Origin: Pseudomonas sp. URMO17WK12:I11
GTDB taxonomy: Bacteria; Pseudomonadota; Gammaproteobacteria; Pseudomonadales; Pseudomonadaceae
Direction of reading: 5' to 3'
Assembly: GCF_007677725.1 (NCBI RefSeq)
Contig: NZ_VEDF01000004.1
Span: forward strand, 310,001 to 374,000
Length of the DNA stretch: 64,000 nucleotides
Part shown: piece after piece, positions 33,710-42,591 of the stretch
Numbering within the stretch: the stretch's first letter is position 1
How the letters are laid out: each line of letters starts with the position of its first letter
The notes under the pieces: model-generated
What the model was told of the DNA's origin: nothing
Database searches by the model: none
The model's input: only the letters and a program-made list of their open reading frames with translations
Position numbers and translations under genes: made by a program

Positions 33710-34483
33710 ATGGCTGCAAGAGGTGGATTCTCGAACCGCGTTTACCAAGTTCAGGATATTTTCAGTCAGGCGCTGTACCCAAGAATGCGCGAGGAGCCGC
33801 TGCTCAACGAAGCAGATGAGCTGGTAATTCCAGTGAGAAATATCGACAGTCCCCATTTCAGGCGAATTGGCCGGGCCTCCTTTGGCACGCGTCTAGGAAG
33901 AAGCGAAAACGACCCCACGCACGATGAATGCGTGAGCTTGCTCTACGAAAACTTGAGTAGCGACAAAATCAACCGTGTCTCGATCTCAGTCTACGTCTTT
34001 GATGACAACGGGAAATATCAGGAACAGGTGGTCTTTTCCACCCTGGCAGGGACAGATTACCGTTGGTTCATGGAAAGCACCGCTCGCGTAGGCTTTCACG
34101 ACGATAGGTACATCCAACCCGACCTCTCTGGGCGGGATGCCAACAAGTTCTTTCCCACCTCCAGCTCCCCTAACGTGATCATCGAGGTGATCCGTACCCA
34201 CATTCCTGAAGAGACGACATTCGCGCGCCTACAGGAGCTCTCCAAGGCAAACACACTGGTGATCTTCTACTTCATCAACGAGCAAGAGGATGGGAGCAAA
34301 ATCAACCGGTATCGGAAAAAAGACGACCAGTTGACGATACGGGTATCGAGGTACATGGTCGGCGGAGAGGTCTATGTGAATGGTTCGCCAGTGTTCGCTC
34401 AGCAGCCGGAGGAGAGCTTTTCACATTGGTATCGCTTCCTCTCCAACTCTTTCTTCGCTGACGGCATGAGACAGGCAAAATAG
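33710..34483 (+). CDS. hypothetical protein, 257 aa
   Basis: A soluble protein of alternating strands and helices, with no cysteine cluster or P-loop. Short blocks such as DPTHDECVSLLYENLS, TLVIFYFINEQEDGS and VYVNGSPVF are the most ordered-looking parts. The start follows an AAGGA site about seven bases upstream. Not recognised. It lies among defence-type genes. Confidence 0.55.
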   Translation: MAARGGFSNRVYQVQDIFSQALYPRMREEPLLNEADELVIPVRNIDSPHFRRIGRASFGTRLGRSENDPTHDECVSLLYENLSSDKINRVSISVYVFDDNGKYQEQVVFSTLAGTDYRWFMESTARVGFHDDRYIQPDLSGRDANKFFPTSSSPNVIIEVIRTHIPEETTFARLQELSKANTLVIFYFINEQEDGSKINRYRKKDDQLTIRVSRYMVGGEVYVNGSPVFAQQPEESFSHWYRFLSNSFFADGMRQAK

Positions 34484-34484
34484 G

Positions 34485-34865
34485 CTACAGCGTCAGGGGT
34501 TGGAGGATGCACTGGGCTTCTCGCACGATCTGCCCTACCACCTTCCTCTGGTGCGCTACCGCTTCCCAGTATCCCTGACGCTCCGCCAGTGCCATTGCAA
34601 GTTCAAAATCTTGCTGCCTGATGGCCAAGTCTGTGTACTTGCGCACCACATCAGGTCGGACGGCAAACAACATTTCCTCAGCCGAGCGGATCGCTGTCTC
34701 CTCATCCCTGACTATGGGAAAGCCTGCGTCATCTTCGATGGTGTAGCACCATGCGTCACTCTCACCGACCTGGTAATCAAGCCCAAAGCTGAAAGCCAAC
34801 GGGTCAACAAAGATCCCTACCTTGATAAAAGGCAATCTTGGGTGTGGTCTAGCATCTCGCATCAT
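34485..34865 (-). CDS. hypothetical protein, about 127 aa
   Basis: Starts MMRDARPHPRLPF after GGCGAGAGATC on the minus strand; upstream in-frame Mets lack sites. An N-terminal beta-rich part is followed by a helical C-terminus (ETAIRSAEEMLFAV, DLAIRQQDFELAMALAERQGY). Convergent with the preceding gene. Function unknown. Confidence 0.5.
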   Translation of the reverse strand: MMRDARPHPRLPFIKVGIFVDPLAFSFGLDYQVGESDAWCYTIEDDAGFPIVRDEETAIRSAEEMLFAVRPDVVRKYTDLAIRQQDFELAMALAERQGYWEAVAHQRKVVGQIVREAQCILQPLTL

Positions 34866-35280
34866 GATCTCTCGCCGCCTCAAATTCTGCGCCTTGCCCC
34901 TAACATCGCGTTGGAGCTGTGGCTTCGGTTGATTTGCTCTCATTTAGTTTGCAGATGGAGCAGAACCGAGCTCAAGAGTTTGTGGTATGAAATGTCGAGA
35001 GCAGCTGCGTCCCTGACGCATAACGTTAACGGATGGAAGGCTCAGACGAGCAACAACAGCTTCCAATTGTCGCGGAGGCGCCTTGTCAACCTACGTGCAT
35101 GCACGGCCAAGCTCTCCAATAGGCATGAGGAACGCCTCTGAAAGGCTACTTGAGTGTGCAAGGCTTGGCGATCATACGCCCCCTCAACCCAGCGCCCGCG
35201 GCTTTGATAAGCGGCCTGATAAGCCATCATCTCCAAGACCACTCAGACCTGCCCACCACTCATCACTATAAGGACTTCAG
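34866..35280. other. intergenic region
   Basis: About 415 bases. Several short frames exist on both strands, but none shows coding character; I see nothing else in it. Confidence 0.35.
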
Positions 35281-35988
35281 ATGCTGCAATGGATTACCCA
35301 ACGATTTCGACAGGCTCGTCGATACCTTCCCTCAAACCATTTTCAGGATATCCCTGGAAGCTACGAGCCCACGATTGATGACCTGAGAGAAGAAGCCATC
35401 AATTTCGACAAATATGTGAAGGCTTACGTTGAGCGCGCGACGGGAAAAAAGCCGAAGGACTCACTAGGGGACTTGGTTCGTCACATCCTAAAGGCTCACC
35501 CGCAGAATCCTGAACACCCTGAAATCTGGGAGGAGTTCGTGAAGAAAGCGATAGATCTCAAAGGCTATCGCAATAGCATCATCCATGCAGACACCGAAGG
35601 CCTCCCACCCATTTCAGAACTATATGAGCAATTCAAAAAAGCAAACGCAATTCTCCGACCGTTCAGCGTCTATGGTGCCCGCCGAGACCGTTTCACGCAG
35701 TTCCGCTGGAAAATGGACTTTCTGAATTTCAAGATTGACGAGCAGTCTTTTAGTTTGTCCCAGCAGGACATTGAAAATCTGCTATCCGAACTGCACCCAT
35801 CATCGCGAAGCAGGATCTACTTCAAGGCTGGCAAGCAGGTTAATAGCGCGATGCTGGACGTCGAAAATATAGCCCGTACGTATTTTGTAGAGGGCTACGA
35901 GCCTTTCAAGCTGAGCGATGAGGAGGCCATGGCTCTGGACGACTTGCTGATCTGCTTCCTCGGGAACCCTGGGCTCAGGATGTCTTGA
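35281..35988 (+). CDS. HEPN-like protein, candidate RNase
   Basis: A 235-residue helical protein with the sequence KGYRNSIIHAD, giving the R-x4-H motif (R97...H102) of HEPN ribonucleases, and a polar N directly after the Arg as in that family. Upstream helices (DDLREEAINFDKYVKAYV, DSLGDLVRHIL) fit the HEPN bundle. The C-terminal 120 residues are unrecognised. HEPN proteins act as toxins or effectors that cleave RNA. No MNT antitoxin or AAA partner is next to it. The ATG follows AAGGACTTCAG. Confidence 0.6.
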   Translation: MLQWITQRFRQARRYLPSNHFQDIPGSYEPTIDDLREEAINFDKYVKAYVERATGKKPKDSLGDLVRHILKAHPQNPEHPEIWEEFVKKAIDLKGYRNSIIHADTEGLPPISELYEQFKKANAILRPFSVYGARRDRFTQFRWKMDFLNFKIDEQSFSLSQQDIENLLSELHPSSRSRIYFKAGKQVNSAMLDVENIARTYFVEGYEPFKLSDEEAMALDDLLICFLGNPGLRMS

Positions 35989-36293
35989 GCAGAAGTGTTC
36001 AAGCGATGGCGAACGTCGACTATGTGATTGCCTATACACCACGGCCCACCTCCCCAGCATGCTTTCTACCGGAATCGTCACCGTGTCGCGGGAGGTCTCA
36101 CCGTACCATCCGGGCCTCAATGCGGTCGCGAGTCCTGCTTCAGCGCGCCGAGGAGCGGCTCCAACTGGCATTTTTCCACATGCTGAGCAAGCTCCTTTGG
36201 GTCAGTGCCGTGTCATAACGCGACAATCACGCCGTGCTACGATCCTGCCACCATCGCATCACGCAGGGACGCCCCCCAATCAACGAGACGCGC
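35989..36293. other. intergenic region
   Basis: About 305 bases with no supported gene. Confidence 0.35.
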
Positions 36294-36488
36294 ATGACCT
36301 TATCCGACGCCATCCTAGTTCTGATGCTCGCTGACCGAATCCATGGTTCGGATGAAGCAGTCCGCCGCGCGGGCAAGAATATCGTTAAGAAGCTGCCCCG
36401 CAGCAAAAGAGACATCATCTACGAACTGATCAGTAACCCCCGCCCCAGGGAATTGATCCACCACATCGCGCTGAATATCGACGATTAG
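36294..36488 (+). CDS. small helical hypothetical protein, 64 aa
   Basis: The ATG at 36294 gives MTLSDAILVLMLADRIHGSD and two further helices (RAGKNIVKKLPRSKRDIIYEL, HHIALNID). It is likely a three-helix protein with a basic centre. An in-frame extension to 36234 lacks a site. Not recognised. Confidence 0.45.
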   Translation: MTLSDAILVLMLADRIHGSDEAVRRAGKNIVKKLPRSKRDIIYELISNPRPRELIHHIALNIDD

Positions 36489-36713
36489 CCCGCCCGCGCG
36501 GCTGTTTGAGGCAAGGGAGGCTCGCGCTCAATCGCCTCACTGAAGAGCAGAGCATGCCCATGGCAATGAGTACCAATAAGACACGATACCAAACGCATCG
36601 GCTATGCATCGCCCCACGCATCCAAGTTGATCAGCGGGAGGGCTTTCTAGCGGGCGAATTAGCGCAGAGGCAGCGATGGGTGAATGGCCTCCGCAAACGC
36701 TTGGCCTGAATTG

Positions 36714-37124
36714 CTACTGGGAAACCAGGTGCCAGGCTCCGGCCCGTGTCAGCCGTTGCCCTAGGCCGCAATTCGCACCTCCGCGATACTTTCCGAGACG
36801 CTCGGTATCTGATGTCCTCAGTTCACCCTTGATCACCATGAACGTCATCGGGCCGCAATGAGTACGCAGCTTGATGCTAGAAGCCCCATATCCATGCCCC
36901 GCAATTTCATACGGCGCTTCCAGCGCCGCGACCTCAGCGCCTTGCTGAATGACTACACGAGCCTCCCCTCTCGTACCATGTACAAGGCTAGAACTGCTGA
37001 GTTCCAACCATGCGCCGTCCCCCAATGCCTGTGCTGCAGCGCCTGTATAGATTCCTGGGCACAAGATGCAGATGACTCCAACCATTGCGACCACATGCGC
37101 TGCCGACTTCTTCAAAACTGACAC
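36714..37124 (-). CDS. exported hypothetical protein, 136 aa
   Basis: Residues 1-32 form a signal peptide (basic start MSVLKKS, hydrophobic VVAMVGVICILCPGIY, AAAQA cleavage region). The mature part is about 100 residues with two Cys (RTHC and ANC) that may form a disulfide. No family is recognised. Confidence 0.5.
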   Translation of the reverse strand: MSVLKKSAAHVVAMVGVICILCPGIYTGAAAQALGDGAWLELSSSSLVHGTRGEARVVIQQGAEVAALEAPYEIAGHGYGASSIKLRTHCGPMTFMVIKGELRTSDTERLGKYRGGANCGLGQRLTRAGAWHLVSQ

Positions 37125-37376
37125 GTCTGGCTCCTTCTCACTTTCTCAAAATGCCCATAACAGTTGAGCAACGACTCAAGCTATCAGGTCTGTCAGGAAG
37201 AAACCTCCGAAGGCAGTGCAACCACTCACAGGGCTCTTCTTGACGTGCCTGCAGGACGGAAATCGGGAGCGGGAGTCAGTTCGGGCAGATGTTGATGGCA
37301 GGCCAACTGGTAGGGAAAACCTGACGCTCTGGGTCAACAGCAGCTCGCTTGCTCAAATCACTGGCTTCAAGCGCAT

Positions 37377-37874
37377 TTATCGAACGACAACCCCATGCTC
37401 CGCCAGCTCTCGCACCAGAGTCTCACGGCGCAGCAGACCGGGTATTTTGAAAGCACTTCTGTACGCATAAAACAATCCAACCGGTATGAATACCAATCCA
37501 ACGCCGAAGGTTGCTGTCGCGATGATCAGCCCCGCTGGGATGGCCGCCACGGCAAAAATAATGCCTTTGAGGACACTGGACTTCGCAACCGCCCGCATGT
37601 GCTCCAGATCATACTCAACCTTTCCGTTACTTTTTTCGAATGCAATGAGAACAATCGACTTCTTGCCAAGATGTTTGTAGTACCAAGTGCGCCGAGCATC
37701 TGTAGCGATCGCACCATGCCTCCTCAAATAGTTGAGCATCACGACTTCTTTAAAGTAAAAAGTCGTCCCTGCTTCATCCTCACACCGAACATTTCGATAG
37801 AGGGCATCTAGATCGCCACTCGCTTGAAGATCAAAGTTCTTAACTGTGACTGCAATTTTTTTAAGTTCAGACAT
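37377..37874 (-). CDS. hypothetical membrane protein, 165 aa
   Basis: A soluble N-terminal half (1-100, beta-rich, VTVKNFDLQ, RTWYYKHLGKKSIVLIAF) is followed by one long or two tight hydrophobic segments (about 104-140, IIFAVAAIPAGLIIATATFGVGLVFIPVG; excerpt) and a basic tail. It probably has an N-in, C-in hairpin topology. No known family. Confidence 0.55.
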   Translation of the reverse strand: MSELKKIAVTVKNFDLQASGDLDALYRNVRCEDEAGTTFYFKEVVMLNYLRRHGAIATDARRTWYYKHLGKKSIVLIAFEKSNGKVEYDLEHMRAVAKSSVLKGIIFAVAAIPAGLIIATATFGVGLVFIPVGLFYAYRSAFKIPGLLRRETLVRELAEHGVVVR

Positions 37875-38060
37875 GCATTATCCTTAAGCGCACTTATTCA
37901 CTACGGAGGCTTGCGCGTAAATCTCATCGGTAGCGCAATACGTCACCGCCTTCAATCAGATAGGCGGCTTAGAGAATTGGAAAACTGCACCGGAGGTAGA
38001 ATCCTGCGATCCGGCGTAATTGATAGCTAGCACTGAGTAGCAGCGCCCTGCGAAGCTCGG

Positions 38061-38378
38061 CTACATGTTCAGCTCGCTAGTGATTACGTAATAATCCTCA
38101 CCACTAACACTACGCATCAATTTGAAACCCGACCTGGCCTCGACATATTCAAGAGGCGGTGTAGCGATGGTCATGCCATCCTGATTCACCCCTGACCGAT
38201 CGCCGTAGATCAAAGCGGCATATCGCCTCCCGGCCTGAGCAGCATCGGCTAAGAACGCGTCGATAGGGACATTCCAGTCAATGCCCTGCGCCTGGATTAC
38301 CTCCAAGGGAAAGTCCCGCACAAGGGAATCGGAATCGACAGCGAACAAAGGTTGCTTGTTCAAGTGATTAACCATCAA
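38061..38378 (-). CDS. hypothetical protein coupled to metallophosphoesterase
   Basis: A 105-residue soluble protein; its ATG overlaps the stop of the metallophosphoesterase gene (ATGA, 38375-38378), so the two are translated together and likely work together. No motif is recognised. Confidence 0.6.
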   Translation of the reverse strand: MMVNHLNKQPLFAVDSDSLVRDFPLEVIQAQGIDWNVPIDAFLADAAQAGRRYAALIYGDRSGVNQDGMTIATPPLEYVEARSGFKLMRSVSGEDYYVITSELNM

Positions 38379-39106
38379 ATCTGGATCTCGAAATAGGGAT
38401 CAAAGCCCGTGTTTTCATTTGGATAGCCCTTAGGGTTCGAGATCACCCGGCAGCCAGCTAACTCAACGTCGACGGCGTAGTGCGTATGGCCAAATACCCA
38501 CACATTCGCCTGAGCAATGAGCTCATTCCAGTCGTTCGCATAGGAGGCTGTGAGATGGCCTTCGTGCTCGTTACCTATCACCATCGAAGATGGTGAGTGA
38601 TGTGTCAGCACGAGTGTTTTACCCTCAAATTGTTTTTCCAGCTCCTCACGGAGCCAAGCCTTGGCGACGTGGTTCCTGGAAATGACATCATCGGGCCGCA
38701 AACGCCTGTAGTTCAAATCAGCACGAATGTATTTGAAGTCGCTCATCCACTCCCGGGCCATATTGGTCGCCGCCACCTGGTCACCTGTCGATGTAAAATC
38801 AGTCCACCCCGTCGTGCCCAGGATCCTGAGATTGCCAAACGTCAGGGTTTCATTCTCTAAAATGTGGACGTGGCCAGCGGCGGCGTCCCTCATTTTCTGC
38901 AGCGTTCGATCAACATGGCCGTCGTAAAATTCGTGGTTACCACTGACGTAGGCCACTGGGCATTCGAACGCCGCATTGGCCCAACGGACACCTCGCCCCT
39001 TCTTGTCAATGTCGCCCCCCAATAGTACGAGGTCGACGCCAGTGCAATCCGGAGCCTCCCAACCGTCAAACTCTCGGTGTAGGTCAGAATAAATCCGCAC
39101 TCTCAA
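38375..39106 (-). CDS. metallophosphoesterase
   Basis: A 243-residue calcineurin-like phosphoesterase with two metal-binding Asp/His sets: YSDLHREF, LGGDIDKKG, VSGNHEFYDG, VLTHHSPS and FGHTHYAVD. I choose the TTG at 39106 because GGAGG lies about eight bases upstream and the protein then begins directly with the first metal motif strand (RVRIYSDLH). Substrate unknown: nucleotides, nucleic-acid ends or phosphoproteins. Followed by the overlapping 105-residue gene. Confidence 0.85.
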   Translation of the reverse strand: MRVRIYSDLHREFDGWEAPDCTGVDLVLLGGDIDKKGRGVRWANAAFECPVAYVSGNHEFYDGHVDRTLQKMRDAAAGHVHILENETLTFGNLRILGTTGWTDFTSTGDQVAATNMAREWMSDFKYIRADLNYRRLRPDDVISRNHVAKAWLREELEKQFEGKTLVLTHHSPSSMVIGNEHEGHLTASYANDWNELIAQANVWVFGHTHYAVDVELAGCRVISNPKGYPNENTGFDPYFEIQI

Positions 39107-39369
39107 ACCCTGACCTCCATTGAACTGGCAACCTCTCGGAAAGGATGATTGCAACGCGATTTAGGGGTTTATTGATCGTCAGGAGCCCCCCTGAAGACCA
39201 TGACGAAGGGCGCTTGGCATATGCAGGCTCGGCCCCACGCTGGCCCATCACCGCCGGCCAGCCCAGAGCAACACATGGCGCAAAAGCGCCCTCGAACAGT
39301 TTTATACACTATGTGATGTGTAACTGTACACGCCGACGTGGCTACATCCTCAGTTTTGAGGACAACGAC

Positions 39370-39858
39370 TTGACGTCGATAAGGCCCGCGCTTGCAGCAG
39401 TCATACGCTCAGTTCGTGGTAGCTTGGGCTTGACTCAAGAGGGTATGGCGCAGGCAACCTCCCGCACCTATCTGACCAAAATTGAAAGTGCCCAGAGCTC
39501 TCCTACCCTGGATAAATTCATTGAGCTTGCGGCTGCGCTCGAACTGAGCCCAGTGGCGCTGATGGCCTTGGTTCTGGGTACGCGTGACGAGCAGTCGAGC
39601 GCTGACCTACTGGCCCAGGCTAGAGAGGAATTGGAGGCGCTCCAAATGCGGGTGACCCCGGAAGACATCGCTGCACAGATGATGGGCACCGAGGTCGTTA
39701 AACGGCCACCCGCACGTCCAGCGGATCTGATAAAGCTGCAGAAGGTTCAGGCGTGTAAAGAGTCTGGCCTGAGCCAGGCAGCAACAGCCCGGCAGCTGGG
39801 AATCAGCAGATCAACTGTCAGCTTTCTATGGAAGCGAGAGCTGCCGGATGCTCCCTAG
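39370..39858 (+). CDS. XRE-family regulator with C-terminal helix-turn-helix
   Basis: About 162 residues: a Cro/CI-type helix-turn-helix at 5-60 (SLGLTQEGMAQATSRTYLTKIESAQSSPTLDKFIELA; excerpt), a helical linker, and a second resolvase-like HTH at the end (SGLSQAATARQLGISRSTVSFLWKR). I prefer the TTG at 39370, with TGAGGA seven bases upstream; ATG 39316 is an alternative. Two HTHs in one small protein are uncommon. It is divergent from the metallophosphoesterase gene and may regulate it. Confidence 0.75.
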   Translation: MTSIRPALAAVIRSVRGSLGLTQEGMAQATSRTYLTKIESAQSSPTLDKFIELAAALELSPVALMALVLGTRDEQSSADLLAQAREELEALQMRVTPEDIAAQMMGTEVVKRPPARPADLIKLQKVQACKESGLSQAATARQLGISRSTVSFLWKRELPDAP

Positions 39859-39871
39859 ACCGGCTCCCCCA

Positions 39872-40528
39872 TCAACCCCTACTTTCCCCTAGACGCTCAC
39901 CCTTGATCACACGTTCTGCAAACTGAACGAGATCGGAGAGAGATCCAGCTCCCGTTCTGTCCATAAAGTGCCCGGAAATCCCGACAGCCCTAGGGCCTTT
40001 TTGATCACATTGCAGGGAATCGCCGACCATCACGACTTTGCCACAGGGGTCAGTCAAATCCGTCCCCAAGCGTGCACCTAGTTGACGGCAGATCTCGCGA
40101 TAGATTCCCTCATGAGGCTTCATAAGACCGACCTCATAGCTCAAGGCAAACCCATCCATGTCGCTCAGCAGATTCCTAAGCACAGGGCCGTAGGGCGCCG
40201 CCAGATTCGAACAGACTCCCATCACCATTCCCTCTGCCTTTAGTAACTGCTGCGCCTCAATGGCATCGGCATACACCGAGATCGACTCCAGCTCATCAAG
40301 GAGGTCATCCTGCAACGCCATCAATTGCTGCGAGCTCAATCTGATGCCGAAAACTTCAGCAGCCTCCTCCAGGGACAGGCTCGTCGTCATCAGGCAATGG
40401 AGGTCTGAAGCGCTTGGCTTGCGACCTTGCTGAGCACCAATGCGCAGCAATTTCCGGAATGGATGGTGCTTGCGCCTGATGTGAACCACAGTTCCAAAAG
40501 CATCAAACACTGCAGCAACGATTGGCAT
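39872..40528 (-). CDS. HAD-superfamily hydrolase
   Basis: About 218 residues. HAD motif I FDAFGTVV (second Asp replaced, DxF instead of DxD), motif II VCSNLA, motif III Lys in GLMKPHEGIY and motif IV VMVGDSLQCDQKG. The general acid-base Asp of motif I is therefore Phe-Ala-Phe shifted, as in dehalogenase-like members, which use DAYGT. The class and substrate are open. An in-frame Met at 40543 gives five extra residues. Confidence 0.85.
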   Translation of the reverse strand: MPIVAAVFDAFGTVVHIRRKHHPFRKLLRIGAQQGRKPSASDLHCLMTTSLSLEEAAEVFGIRLSSQQLMALQDDLLDELESISVYADAIEAQQLLKAEGMVMGVCSNLAAPYGPVLRNLLSDMDGFALSYEVGLMKPHEGIYREICRQLGARLGTDLTDPCGKVVMVGDSLQCDQKGPRAVGISGHFMDRTGAGSLSDLVQFAERVIKGERLGESRG

Positions 40529-40552
40529 GAGATTGGCTTCCAAGAGTGCCGG

Positions 40553-40783
40553 CTAGCGTGCCGGCGGACTACGAACGGCTGGATCGTAGTAAGCAGTAAA
40601 ATGGCCACACGTACACAACACTGAATCACCATCGAGGAGCGGGTATGCCCTCCAATGAATGCTTGCCGATTTCACGTCGTCGTGGACATACCCATAGCGG
40701 TAATCCGAGAAGCCGAGGGGTCTCGAACACTCTCGGTTACCACAGACCACAGTGTCGGGCCGTTGCTCATGGCGTGAAGGCAT
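40553..40783 (-). CDS. small zinc-ribbon-like protein, 76 aa
   Basis: Contains CGNREC and CTCGH, a possible four-Cys/His zinc site, with Trp and Tyr residues between. It lies directly upstream of the HAD gene on the same strand with 24 bases between them. Function unknown. Confidence 0.5.
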   Translation of the reverse strand: MPSRHEQRPDTVVCGNRECSRPLGFSDYRYGYVHDDVKSASIHWRAYPLLDGDSVLCTCGHFTAYYDPAVRSPPAR

Positions 40784-40967
40784 AATGATTCGCTCTCAAT
40801 GGTGAATAGTCTGCGTGGGTAACCCGTTCACCAAGTCCTGCTCCACTGCAGGTGATCCCCTTTCTGTAATCGCCTGGGCTTTGAAACCACGCCTGCTGCG
40901 GGGACGACTGAGACAGGCAATGAATGCCCCGCCCCGCTCCCCCCTCCCAGCCAGCGATGCCGCATAC

Positions 40968-41279
40968 TCAAACCTGAACAGGGGTGACTGAGATTACGTT
41001 GAAATATCGATACTTATTCTTTTTAGCCGCCGCTTTCGCTTCTGCCTCCGCAATCAATGTGCTGAGGGTATCGGCATCATGAGTGAACACGTCCTCCGGC
41101 CCTTCGAACTCCTTGGTGACGTGCAAAATGACACGCAACCTGGAGGACAGGCGTTTAGCCCTAGACGGCTTGACAGCCTCTAGCAACGCGGCCTGCTGCT
41201 GAATCGGCTCGCCGACAGAGCCAACCGTGTCCCCGAACAACGCGGCTCTCATCTCTTCTTCGCTTAGGTTCTCACTCAT
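40968..41279 (-). CDS. hypothetical protein, 103 aa
   Basis: Starts MSENLSEEEMRAALFG, then a basic middle (KPSRAKRLSSRLRVILHVTKEFEG) and an Ala/Lys-rich helix (LIAEAEAKAAAKKNK). It may bind nucleic acid through the basic segment. I recall similar short proteins in Pseudomonas accessory regions, without a function. Confidence 0.5.
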   Translation of the reverse strand: MSENLSEEEMRAALFGDTVGSVGEPIQQQAALLEAVKPSRAKRLSSRLRVILHVTKEFEGPEDVFTHDADTLSTLIAEAEAKAAAKKNKYRYFNVISVTPVQV

Positions 41280-42109
41280 GTTTCAGATCTCAAGCACTTC
41301 AATTTCAGGGTGAATACCGTAAACGGGCCATAGGACGCTCAAGGGATGCATTTTACACGTACCCGCTAGATCACTCATGACTTCAGGCTTGAAGCAACTC
41401 CTGGTGCAAGGCTGGCCCGCCCCCCTCTGACAAAGGTGGCCAATGAAAGCAAAAACACTACATATAGATAAGAATCGCAAACAAATACACAAAGAACACT
41501 ATATGTAGTTTTTTTAAAAAATTTACGTTTGGTTTGTAATCAAAGCGGAAGCAGCAGCCTGACGGCTGCAAAGTAAAGCGATCTCCCCACGCTGCACCCT
41601 TCTCGACCTCAGCTTCACTGCCAAGCTTCAAACCGTGGGATCTGGAAGGCGGAAGAATCAGATGTAAAAGCCGGCTGTATCCTGTGAAATTGACGGGTGT
41701 CTAAGCCACTACAGCTTTTTCTTTGCCCTCAAATATAAAACTCCGTCTCGCTTTAAAAATTTCAAGAGGGGGGGGCTGAATTTGTCGCGAATCTGAACGT
41801 TATGTCGCGCAGAGGACAGTTTGGACGACACTGGACGGGGATATCTTTCGAAGGCGGACTCTGACCGATGTGGATTTCCGAGCTCATCGCGACACGCACG
41901 AGTCACTTATTCATGCTCGGGTGCGACTGCTGTTCCTTTCTAGCTGAGTAATTGTTGCGCCGAGGTTACCCAGGAAGAGAGAACGTCACTGGAGGAGCCG
42001 AGTTGTTGGCAGGGACGCTTTCTGTAACCTACTCGGCAAGCTATGGCGCTTAGAGCCCTGTAGGGCTGTGCATCCGAAGAGGGCATGCCCAGTACGAAGC
42101 ACCGTTGCG
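41280..42109. other. non-coding stretch with AT-rich hairpin
   Basis: About 830 bases. A frame ending at 41283, four bases before the next gene, could encode a 31-residue peptide (from 41378), but support is thin. The stretch contains the 11-bp inverted repeat at 41457-41509 and a G8 tract near 41768. No other gene is supported. Confidence 0.4.
41457..41509. repeat. 11-bp inverted repeat followed by T-run
   Basis: ACTACATATAG (41457-41467) and CTATATGTAGT (41499-41509) are perfectly complementary around a 31-base A-rich loop. The right arm runs into T7 and the left arm is preceded by A5, so it could terminate transcription from either side or mark a small RNA. Confidence 0.5.
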
Positions 42110-42289
42110 CTAGGCAGAAAAGCCATGATCCAGCCGTGTGAGCAGGTCTAATGCCTCTTTGATGTCTACGTCAGCCGGATTCTTCCCGCCTAAATTTGGC
42201 ACGGGGGTGGTCAGCCATCGTATGGCGCGCACCCGATCGCCGAAGACTCGGACAGCAGCCTCTAGTAAGACAGGATCGATTCTCTCCAT
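42110..42289 (-). CDS. MbcA/ParS/Xre-type antitoxin, toxin-binding domain only
   Basis: The ATG at 42289, after GGGAGCATC, gives a 59-residue protein with the DUF2384 toxin-binding pattern: AAVRVFGDRVRAIRWLTTPVPNLGGKNP, then ALDLLTRLDHG (short excerpts). Usually this domain is fused to an Xre HTH and neutralises a RES toxin. Here neither the HTH nor a RES gene is present, so it is an orphan or a relic. Confidence 0.65.
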   Translation of the reverse strand: MERIDPVLLEAAVRVFGDRVRAIRWLTTPVPNLGGKNPADVDIKEALDLLTRLDHGFSA

Positions 42290-42591
42290 TGATGCTCCCT
42301 GAGCCCGGATCGGACTGCCTTCGGTGACAAATGTCGAGCCGGAGTCACCTGCCCCGTTTGCCTGCAATAAGTGCATCATAGGCCACGCGGCTCGACAGGC
42401 CCACCCTAAGCCTTGTCAGAAACTCTGCAGCAAGTGAACACGGGCCAGGAAACGCGCGCATGCCTGTCCAAGGCCAGCCAAAATGTCCCCCCCTAGCACT
42501 GGGGCCTGGTCATTACGGCAGCGATAGCAGAGATGTTGAGACAATTAAATCTCACGCTGTACAAGTGCGTCGACACCGCTGCTCCGTTCGG
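42290..42591. other. intergenic region
   Basis: About 300 bases with no supported gene; this may be the transition from the defence-type genes to the metabolic block. Confidence 0.35.

Noticed and set aside
41709-41906. 65-codon minus-strand frame containing a G8/C8 tract
   Set aside because: No ribosome-binding site and atypical composition; probably chance.
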